Assembly (NCBI GenBank): GCA_036571765.1
Contig: BROE01000001.1
Location: 10,928,288-10,992,287, forward strand
DNA: 64,000 nt
DNA from: Plecoglossus altivelis
Lineage: Eukaryota; Chordata; Actinopteri; Osmeriformes; Plecoglossidae
Direction: 5' to 3'
Shown here: piece by piece, positions 11,101-23,100 of the stretch
Numbering within the stretch: the first letter of the stretch is position 1
How the letters are laid out: every line of letters begins with the position of its first letter
Made by a program: the position numbers and the translations under genes
Notes under the pieces: model-generated
What the model saw: only the letters and a program-made list of their open reading frames with translations
Database searches by the model: none
What the model was told of the DNA's origin: nothing

Positions 11101-14100
11101 ACAAATACAATTAGATTTTTTTCCACGTTCTGCTTGATGTTGCCTGCCACAGTGGGACTTATATTCTTTCACACCCACCTGACACTAAAGCACATTGCAG
11201 TATATGTATATAATACCACAATATGGCGTGGTCGTACTCGGGTGATTGTTGATCTCAAGGTCTGTCGTTTTCTTTAGCTCTGCCAGCAACAATACTTGGA
11301 GCTGAGTGAGAAACCGTCACATGACATCTGGATCCCCTGCACAGCCATGTCCTATAGCGAGGATTACAATGACTTGGAGAACCCAGTATGGCTGAAGGTA
11401 TAGTACATTGGTGATACACCAACGCACATGAAATTTGGCATCTGAGCCGCTCTTCCTCTCTTTTCTCTGTCTTTCTCTCACAGCCTGAAACTTGATTGAT
11501 TGAATATCCTTGCAGGTGGGTTTCGCTCATCCCGGGGTAGCCGCATCTGTGATCGTCTACCTGGCCTCAGACGGGGCCTGGCCAGGAGAGCAGTGCAGAA
11601 AGACGGTATCCATCCAGCTGTCTGACACCACTGGCAGGAACCACACTCTGGGTAGGCAGGGGTGTTTTCATCGCAACAAAATTGTGTTCTGCTTGATTCA
11701 TTGTGTCTGTGTTTCCTGTGCTCTCCATCAGCCCCCCCCCCCCCCCCCCCATCGTTGTCTCTTGCTTCCTTGGTACTTCCTTTGAAGTACGTAGTAACTC
11801 TTGATCTGTTTTTCTTTGCTTAGATCAGGGGTGTCACACTCAAATACACAGTGGGCCAACATTTTTTACTTTAACAAAGTTGCGGGCCAACATTGAACAA
11901 ATGAACCTGTTACTATGGACCCAAACTAGTTTTGTTTTAACATTGAATATGCAGCAATAAAAATATACAACTTAGTGTAGAAATGCAGAATCGAATTTCT
12001 TATTAAAGAACACATCAATGGCATTCATTTATTTTATAAAATGTACCGGTAAATAAAAATCGTATGCCACTTTTCTATTTGCAGCCTTCTGATTTAAATA
12101 TCAAAATAAACATTTTCCACTGGCAAATAAATGTGAAAACAACAATAATAAATCAATCAACCATTCAAGCCCATGCCTTGGAGTAGCAAGACAAAGTGCA
12201 TAAAAAAATGTTGACTCTTATTACTCTGTTTTCACTTCACTCTGATCCAATCTGATGTGCCCAAGCTAGATACCTGGCATGTTTTCTTGGATGCTTGTTC
12301 ATCAATGTCTGGGCTCAGGCTCTGAGCTGAGGAAACACTTAGTATTCTCAGAGCGAAGGTGCATCAATGTAAACAGATACTCAGCTTCCCACCTGTCTAG
12401 AAAGCTCATGTTTTCTGCCTTTCTGTTATATTTGGGAAGGGCTAGCACTGTGAAAGTTGTAGCATGAGGTCGCTATGACTACTGTCACAGAGGAGAAAGC
12501 GTTTTCGGGGTCTTTTCCGGATTTACGTGCCAAAACAACAGCAGAGCATTATGGGATTTGAAGTATTAGCGGTATGCCCTGTATAATACCGGCGGGCCAG
12601 CTCTAGTAGTCATTTGGTATTGCCTTGCGGGCCAAATGTAATTACACTGCCCCGCGGACCAGAGTTTCACACCTATGGCTTAGACACTTACTGTTTAGTC
12701 TGATTGTGGCTCTCTGCCTCCTTCGTTCCCAGCGTATCCACAAGCTTTTCTTATAGGTATGCATTCCTGTCGCTGTGTGTCCTCGCAGGTACTTACACGC
12801 TGTCGTGCCAGCAGAACCCGCTGGTGGTGAACATAACCCACAACCTGAGCCAGCCCTTCTTCCTGACAACCGCCGTGCTGCTGAGGTTCTCGTCGCCGCA
12901 CGTGGCCGTGACCGGCGTGAGCCTGCGGACTTCCTGTCACTTCAGCGCCTTCGCCCTCACTGGGTGCGCTGAGGGTGGGGTCTCCCAGGACTACCACACG
13001 CACGCACACACGCACGCACACTCACGCACACACTCACGCACACACACATGCACGTACACACACACACATGCACTTACACACACACACACAAGAAAACGTA
13101 CACACAAACAAATAGAAACACGTATGCATACAAAAAAACACACACTATTAGTATAGTGCCTGTAAGCATTGACAGTCAAACCCAAATCAATAATTTACTG
13201 TGTCAGCAATACAATACCGTACTGGACGTGCTTATTTATGCACTCCACTTTCATCAAGTAGATGTGATTTCAATGATGAAAGTCGCTCTGCAAGTCTGTG
13301 AACACGTCAGGAAGTCTCCTTTGTCTCCTGCATGCAGGTGTCTGCGTCGGCCATGCCAGATGGACATATGCAGCCCGCCACAACTGGAGCATGCGTCGGT
13401 CAACTGCACAGGCGGCGGGGAGACGTCCCACTGCTCCGCCCACTGTCACCGCGGCTTCACCCTCTCCGTCCTGAGCGGCAAGGGGCACCCACCCAACCAG
13501 GTAGCATCTCCACCGGAGGGAAGGGATCTTGCTATTGTATTAGCATGTTAGCATTAGCGTGTGTACATGAGTTCACAGCTGCCAACTCTCACGCATTGGC
13601 AGTGAGATATATGCATTTGATTGGTTCCACAGCATGTGTAACCAATCAGATGCGTGTATCTCACTGCCAATGCGTGAGAGTTGGCAGCTCCGTGAGTTCA
13701 GTGATTACAAGAGGAACAAAGGCTGTCTTTTATATCCTCTTAACCTTGTCCTACCTCTTAAAGTGAGTGAGGTGGTGATGTTTGTCAACCAGAGCAATAG
13801 CGCCACCAAGTGTAACAGTCAGTGGTGGAATCGGAGGCAATGTGAGCGCTGTTTATGCTGCGCAGAGAGAGACAGAGCTGGAGTGTGTCCACGGCTCGTG
13901 GGACCGCACGGTGAGCTGCCAGCCCATCGACTGCGGCCTCCCCGACCAGTCGCACGTCTACTACGCCATCTTCAGTTGCCCCTGGGGAACTACGTTTGGC
14001 AAGCAGTGCTCCTTCTCCTGTGGTCCACCTGCTATACTCCAGGGTAGGCACAAAACCTTGTTCTGTTGCATGTCTGGGTTGGAAAAAGGTTAGAAGGCCA

Positions 14101-17100
14101 ACCGGCGTTTGCATCATTACTAAAGTCAGTTGTAGATAATGAATAAAGATGCGTGCCAGTTGTCTTATTATTTTAACCTGAAAAAAAAATTCGACCTCAA
14201 TGCTCTATTTTCTCTTTGATCTCAAAAGAAAAAAAGGTTTGTGACCTGCTTTAACTTGGATGCCAGCTTGCAGGGGTATTTTGTAAGGGCCTGGGTGGTT
14301 TTGTGTAAGAGAGGAAGGCCAATACTCCGGACCTGGCTGAGCTGCTTGGCAGCTTGGTCGTGGTCTAGCTCCAGTTCTGGTGAACAGGGGGACGCCGGCC
14401 CCAGGCTCTGGCTGTGTAAATAGCAACGGAAGGAGCAGCTGTAGGTAGCTGTGGACAGGTGGGCTGAGGAAACAGGGATCAACAGCTGAGACATTCTTGT
14501 CAAGATACAGGTTGTTCTGACATGGATTACGGTCAGCTTAACTGTTCATACAACTGAACATGACTACATCTGACTGATCAAAATCGTTGTCATAATTTAT
14601 ACTAGTGAAGGTAGGATCGTTTTTTCTCGTTGAGCTAAAATGCTGTATACATATCCTGTCGCTGTTCTTGTATACTGAAAATGTCTTATATTCACACCGT
14701 CAGCAATTTCTTGATCCTTATACTATGCAGCTGCATTCGATTTTGATAATGACGGCAACACAGGATGTTTGAATACCTTATAAAAGTACTTATGTAAAAG
14801 ATTCATTACATTTTACAGACCAATAAAATGAACACAACTTTTAGAGCATTATTATTATAGAAACACACCTACACAACACAATCTGAGGTCAGCTAATATG
14901 TGGCTTTGGGCACTGCAAAACAGCCCTGTGTGTGAAGTCATTGATTCGTAATTCATTCATTCATATTACCCACGATCAATTAGATCCGGAGATTTGACTC
15001 CGGCCCAAAAGTAAGATCTGCAGGTTTTGGCTAATTGCATTTCCAACATGGATCCTACCCTACGTAAGTCTCCCTACAAACGTTTTTTCTGTGAGAGGGG
15101 AAGTGATGTGACGTTTCCTTACGCGTGTGTTCCCAGGCGACAGTGACAGGTTGGTGTGTCTGGAGGACGGCCTGTGGTCCTTCCCTGAGGCGTACTGTAA
15201 GATCGAATGTCCTGAAGCTCCGAACGTGCCCAACGCCAGGCTCCTGGTGCCTCTCTGCCAGGCCACAGGCCACGACATGGGCACGGTGTGTCGCTACAAA
15301 TGCAACCCAGGCTACTACGTGAAAGGTAGCCTGAACAAGATGACACGGAAGTAAGTCGGCGTTATTAATGCTGTTATTGGTCACATCTGTCTTTGTTATG
15401 ATGCTATACTCACCATGGGAACGGTTTCTGCTTTCACAGCTTCACAAGTAATGTGCATTTTTGAGGCAAAGTGGACAAGGAACATATTGAATTGACTATG
15501 CATCTCTTTCCTATGTGACTATTGCAACCGCAGAATACTGTAGCTAGACCGATGTGTTAATAATTGATTTAACACAGACGAATGGCAATTTTGTAGTGGT
15601 TTATAGTTTTTTTTTTAAAGATTTGGGGTATTTTCACAGCCTTGCTTCAATACATGCTTATTTATTTATGGCCCAAGAATTTAATGTCACATCATAACAA
15701 TCACCTATTTCCCCTTTAGATGCTGGTTTGAACAGTACGATCCTAAGATTTACTATGTATTTTTAGATCACCATCACCTGCAAACTGTGTATGGTTTCTA
15801 AGAGTCTTCACATAAACCGCCAATAAAAATCATACCATTGGTTGCTCCCCTCATTATTGCTCTCCCAATTTAATTCATTGGGTACTTTTTTCCTCATTAT
15901 AAGACCTGATTCACATGTTTCTAATGAGATAAAGTTCACCATTAGCAAGACAGGCAGCCACTGCTGCTGGTTTATATAATCCTTCCTTTGTTCAAGTCAG
16001 CAACATACGTTTAATATTGAACCTTTTTGCATGGCAGGTTGTTCAAGCTACAGCCACAGTTCAGTATGTTCACCTGGTCCAATGGTATGTAGTGAGGCAA
16101 ATAAATGGGCAGGTATAGTCCAATGTTAGTATTTAGGGATGTTGGTGATTGGCCAGTATAATTGTCCAATAACATTAACTGAATGATAGGTAGACACTGG
16201 TTTTAAAGACATGGCTTTTAACACATCTAAATTCTAGTATCACCCCCTACATTCATCCAATATGTACAAGCAGAATGCCAAAGTATTAGCTTAAGTTATC
16301 TCATTTTGATCTGAAATGTTAACCTTCAAACAGGCTCTAATACTAACAATGGCACTCTAAAAGTATGCTAAAGTAACCTTTGATTACAGAGGCTTTCAAG
16401 GCCTGGTAAACGAGCGAGGGATAAGTGCTGCATTACTGTTCAGGGTTGTGTTCTTTCTTCCAAGGAGGTTTCTTAAGGTGGAGTGTCTGGAGGGGGGGCA
16501 GTGGGAAGAGGGGGGGTGTGAGCCTGTGACCTGCCCCCGTTTACCTGCTGTCTTCGAGGGGATGTACACCTGCACCACTGGCCTGCAGTATGGCAGTCTC
16601 TGTACCCTCCACTGTCCTGACGCCTCAGAGAACGTAAGGTTTTAACGATCGCATCTCTTCCCATTTGACATACATATCTTGTATGTGTATGTGTATACTC
16701 GCACACACACACACAAGACATGAAATATCTTGGCTTCTGCAGTGTCTTTGGGATACTCTGTAGTTAAAAAACCTGGCTGAATGTTTGGCATAATGACATG
16801 CCATGCTATTAGTGAGTGTTTATAAGATTTTTCAAATAGAAAGTCAATATTGTCTGTGCTGGATGACCTCTTCTGTAGCAGAGCACCATCCGCTGTACGA
16901 AAGAGGGCGAGTGGACCGATGAGTTCAGGATGTGTAGGAGGATAGAGGGGTCCTGCTCAACACCCCCTGACCTCAACTCTGTGGAGTACAGCTGTGACGA
17001 AGGCCTAAATGTTGGTAAGGCTTGATACACTTTCACATATATCAACAGACTGCAGATCAAGTTTTTATGGAGCTCGCTGAAGGCGAAGCACACGTCTAAT

Positions 17101-20100
17101 TGAATCGAAATGAAATCGCTCCCACGCAGAAATTTCATTCACACATTTACCCGAGATCTCTTTAGTCTCTCGTGATTATTTTACCCAAAAACCTACATTT
17201 GTAATTATAAAAATTCCGTTCTAGCTTGTTGTCTTGTATCCCAAAAGGCACATGTGCTAATGGGAAACACGACAGGGCCAAAGCATACAGCAGGTGCTAA
17301 AACACTTAACAAGCTCATGTGCCAAGTTTGGGAAACACAGATGACCAGTCTCTTTTTTCTGTTTTACACGAGAATAAATTCAGCAAATGCAAATTAGCGG
17401 TGAGAACAACATATTGTCTTCATCCCCACAGGTGCTGTTTGCTACCCAACATGCGTCGTGGCATTAAACATGGATTTGCGTGACCCAGTGTTTCTGGCGA
17501 ATGGCACCACAGCTGAGACAGTCCGGCACTGGATGCAGCCCAGCAAGGTTCAGGTGAGGTGGCAATCATCGCTGACAAGGCGTTTTGGTCACATGATGCT
17601 GCTGTTGACTGATTGACCTGTCAGCTGACACCAAACAACGGCTTTGAGGCTCTTGACCAGGATGGGAAAAATAAATGCTTAAATAATTTTGATCATTATT
17701 ATTATTATTCAAATTATAGAAAATAACTACAATAACTGACGCTTTTCTGCCGAGGATAGTAGTGTGAAGTAGTGAGATGATCATTATGAGACTACTGCAC
17801 CTCATTTTGGCGCTGAAAGTGAGCTATGACACCAAACCTTCCTCTGACATCAGCACGCATTACTGGCCTTTCAAGAATCTGTGAAACACGCAAATCCTCT
17901 ACTGAAGAATTTCTAGGATTTCTCGTGAAATGTCAGCATGACATGGAGGGTTGTTTGGTTAGGAAGGGCAATTTTGCCAAAACTTTCTCTGAGGATTCCT
18001 TCAATGCAAAAGCAAGCATAAACACTCCAACCATCCGGCCCCTCATTGGCTGGCCAGGCTTCAAGCTAACAAACCTAACAGCCTCAGGCCAAATACTTTG
18101 GAACAAAGTTTGATGACTTGCGTATTGCTGGCAAGGTATAGTCATTTCAAGTTTTTGTGTGAAGTGGAATAGATGGGAATCTAGTCTGAATCTTTGGTTC
18201 GGCCAAGCTCTTACAATATACAAAGGAATATTCAGTTACTCCCAAAGTCTTTGTCAGTTAATCAATAACAGTATTGCATCGTCATAGCCTTCAAGAAAAT
18301 GTGCAAATGAAATCAAATCAGGTTATGAACAGGACCAAAGGTGTCTGGCTATCAGTTCTGTCTAAAATCAAATCACTGTATGGATGTTGTTTTGAGGAGG
18401 AACGAACATATGGCTGGAGTCTATCCATTTAGGCGTCGTCATGGAGATCTGTCTTCACTAGGGACATACATAGAAACAATATACAGCATATTGTTTATGC
18501 AGGGTGTCTATGGCAACTGAAAAAAAACATAACACAGGAGACCTTGTTGGTTTATGTTGATAGACATTAAAGCCATAATGACTATACAATTAAATCATGA
18601 TCACTAATTGCATTCTCCTCATCCATGCTTCATTGCAGAGCATAGTCTGCACTGGGATGATTAGCTGGTATCCAGACCCAAGACTCATTCACTGCATCCA
18701 GTCTTGTGAGGTAAGTGAATCAACAGTTTATCCTACTGACTTTATGAAATCTAAACGTATAAAATGAAACTATAATATGTCTGTCTCGTAATGTTCACAC
18801 TGTATCCACAATACATTCGGGCAATTCTCTACCTCACAAGCGATGTTCAAAGTGTTTGACTTGCTGACAAGCTCTTGCTCCACTCCAGCTCTTTTTGACT
18901 TCTTTTCCAAACCCTCCGATGACCCAAACCCTCCCTGTCAGCCCCCTTTAAAAGCAGCGTCTACCACCTAGATGAACCTCCAACAAACAAATAGTTCTAA
19001 TACATTTAAAACAGGTGAACGTTATTAGCTTTAAGAGGTTGAGCGTTTTACAAAACATGGACATGCTTAGTCAAAAGGTCCAATGTGTTGTTCTGTTGTC
19101 CTTGTCTGTCTTTGAACCAACATGATATAGAGATGAGGTAACTCTGAGCACTGCCAATACAACGTCTCTGTTCGATCTGCTTTTCCTCCGTCACTGTTAT
19201 TCCACAAATCTGCCGCAGACTTTAAAAGCATTCAACCTAATCAAATCCATCCCTCGCAATAATCAGATGTATTGTATAAGTCATCTGTTTTTAACATAGC
19301 CTTGTGATTTGTGTTAAAAAGGCTTCCTGGTGAATTGTGTTCGCTTAAGCTGTTTCCTTTAAAAGAACACTTCGTTTTGGGAATCCCTTACTTTAAGTGG
19401 CTTGTACTGCTACTGCAGTAAGTCAGAGTGAGTTCATGAATAAGGCTATTTCCTGCCAGGTCACCTTTTTTAAAGTTAAACTATTTAAGTATAAATTACC
19501 CACTTTAGCCAAGTCTGATATAACCTGGAATTATCCATGAAACATTGACTGTTGATGTTTCATTGTCATAAATCATGCATTTGCAATATTTGGTCCACCT
19601 GCCAGGACATTTCTTCCCAAACCACTAAATTATGCCACTGCAGAGGTCTGCTGAAGCACAAAAGAATGTTCTACAAGCATCTTCCTGGCAAATGACTTCT
19701 TGTACTAGCTTTACCCCAAAACACTTTAGATATCAACTTCAAATAAACCTACTGGAAATCCACTTTTGTTCTTTCTTTTACGATTTGCAGGAAGAGAAAC
19801 CTGCACTGAGGGGTCTCTACTTTCAAAGTTCATGTTCAAAGAGGGTTTCAGACCAGAATACAATTCATTCATTTCTCCTCAAGATTAATGTGGGCAGTTA
19901 TTTGCGCTGGTGGGAAGATGAATGTGAACTTAATATTAATGTTAATGATTATGTTTTGTGTCTGTTCTAATAGAAAGTTTTCTTTTTACACACTTAATTC
20001 ACCAGAAAAGTACTCATGCTGCTATATCTTCACGTTTAGTTCAACGCACACATTAAAGGATTTGTATTTGAATAGTCACATTTGGAGAACATCACAGGAC

Positions 20101-23100
20101 CAAGGACTAGCTGCATGACCATTTACCATCTCCATCTAGTCAGATTTTTTTTTTACTCATCAAGAGTTTGCCTATAGAAGTAAAGAATCACAAGAAATCA
20201 ATAAACCATGATTGAGAGAATACAACTAGGCCAGCCCATCAAATACCTTTTGGGTTGACAATACGCAATTAATATCTTTAACAAAGTTATTTGTGTGTTG
20301 CTTTGGATAGAGTCTGCTAAATAGAAACAAGTCACTTAAAGGCTAAATCTTCCCATAATTCCCCTTAGAATTCAAACTCCTGCATTAAAAAAAAGAAAGA
20401 GGAAGGACACTGTTAAAGCAACTGTAGATACTGTATAATAACAGTTTACTCAGCCCAGAGTCTTGTTATAAAAATGGAGATGACTCACACCTCCCTCCCG
20501 GGATCCTGGCTCTCTTAGTGGCTGTCAAAGCCGTCCGTGTGGTCTACCACCTCTTATCACCTTTGGATTTCATAAGCGTCTGCTTAATCAAATGAAAAAC
20601 AGAATGAGTCACAGATGGAAAAAGGGCAAGACTCTCTTCCCAGTACCCTGGAAACATTCGGGTGAGACGTAAAAAGGAGGGGAAATGGTGTCAAACAATA
20701 AAAAATGGTTGCGGAGGGGTGGAACATGTTAAAAATATTTGGGCTGCGGATTTTCAGGGGGGAATTTATGTGTGCTTTGTGAGGGCTCTTATGAAAAACG
20801 TGGGTGTTCATTCTTTTGATATTTTCGTAGGTTTCATAGGCTCTTTGTTTGCCAAAAGGTCAACGAGTGTTGCTCATAAAGTGAAGGTCAAACCATCTGG
20901 GGCAAAGACCTATTTGGCTTCATCTGTCCTTAACTTTGATCATTTAAGTACTGTATTCCCATCCGTGGTCTTGGATAGGACAGGACAGGTAACCAAGGTT
21001 ACCTGCGGCTAACCGAGACAATGATGCCAGAACCCCCAACAGGTTGATTGGTTTTGCCACAAAGTATTATTACCCAGCGTAATCTAAAACACAACAGTTT
21101 TAAAACTGGAGGTATGGCCTGGCGTTCAGAAAGGGAAAGAAAAACAGAAAGAATATTGGATCAAATGCTCTCTAAGCTGGGACGAGGGCAACAATATTTA
21201 TTGCAGCTGCTTTGCTCAATTCAGGTAAAAACCTTGCACCTGTGAACTCACTCTCGGCTATGGGCAAGCCAAAAGTGTCAGTGCAGTCTGAGTAGAAGTT
21301 AGAAATAACTTGATGCTGTAGTTCCAAAAACAAAGCATTCACGTAGATATTGAAATCCTCGCCTCCAACAGTGGTCTGCTTCTTCTTTCAGCCATTTGGG
21401 AAAGACGGATGGTGTGACACCATCAACAACCGGGCCTATTGCCAGTATGACGGAGGAGACTGCTGTCCATCCACACTCTCTACCGGAAAGGTAAACAAAC
21501 CCCCAGTTTACTGACCTTACCATGGACCCCTTCCCAACCCTGATGTAGAACACTCCCTTCCTCATCGCTTCCATTGCAGACACTCCTTCGGTTGTGAGGA
21601 TATTTTCCCTAAGTATTTTACATACTGCACCGCGTATTCGTGTTACCTATTAATTCCTGGGAGTAAGCAGCCAGATTCTGGAGCTTCCTGTCTCTCTCAT
21701 GTCCGTAGCGCTATGACTCATGGCAGCGAGTTCTCACTGGCTCCCACTTGGATGAATGAGTGAGCCCAGGACCTCAGGAGTGCCTGGTCCTGTCATAAAT
21801 AAATCACCTGCTAAATTGTGTTTTTATGAGGGTCTGAGGCCAGGTGTCTGTGGTCCTCTGCCACTGTAAAACCCCAGTTAAACTATCAGGCTTTGAGAAA
21901 GGGAAAATAAACCGTGAGAGACAGCATCCTGCCACTGTGGGTCCAGCGGAATCGGGGCTACAGTGTTTATGCTTTCAGACCATGGAAACTGCCTTCTGGT
22001 CTCCAAAGCAGTGGGTCCACTTCGATGGACCGCTTTGATTTGTTTCGAGCCCAGGTTTGGATCCAAGCAAGGTACATGCTGGCAGCAGGCTTGGGTGGCA
22101 GACTTGAAGACAACCAGGAGGACATCCTGTCTCTTCCTGACGTTACCGTCTGCAAATTCTTGACATCAGTCAAATGTTGACGTAGTCAATTGACGTCTGA
22201 TTGCTAGAAGCAGTTCATATTAGTTTTCACAAATAATTAGCCAAGTGTGTTTTAGAGTCATGATATCATGATTGGCACAGTGTCTCTCTGTATTTTTTTT
22301 TTGCAGAAAAGAAATACAAGATGTGTAACATATGGTAACTACTCTAAAAGGATTTGGCCTTTGTTTGTAGCAGAGAGGAAAAACATCCCCTTTCAAAGGT
22401 TGTTAGAAAAAGAGTGTTTGGATTCCCCCTCTGCTGCATTGAAGTACCAACATGGAGCTAAGGAAATAGTTAGTGCCAAACAAATGCACTTTTAATGGGA
22501 TGACAGTCTGAGATCAGGGCTTCTCCTCCTAAACCTTATGGAACTGCTGCTAACTTCTCAATTAAACTATTATCCCTCCAACAAAACATGAGTGAAATCA
22601 ACGCGGGCCCTCTCATGAATGTTTACATTTCTTGCAACAGACTGCTTTGCAGGTCATCTGAGTTTATTTTGCAACCTGTGGTGATGGCTTGCTTCCTAGA
22701 CAAGACCTGGCAGCCGTTGTTGTTGATTTGTAACACATGTTCATCCGTTCACCTTTGTGATGTGTTCCTTTACCCTCGATACTCAAGGTTTCTCATCGTT
22801 AAAAGTCCACGGTGAACCGTTTAACATCATCCCCTTTTATCCATCTTCTGGGAGATGTTAGGTTCCCTTTGAAATTGTTAGGAAATCCTAAGCATAGAAC
22901 GGTCATAATACCTTTCAATCTTTAAGGAGATACACATTTCTGATATGGATGACTATGGTTTTAATGGAAAATCTGAAGGTAAATTAGGTTCGTAAGGATT
23001 TGCATGTGTAAAACTGGATGCAAGCGTAGATTTGAATAATTGAAACCAGATATTCAAAAAGCCCTTTCTAGTTACACATGCAAATCTTTATGACCCTAAT

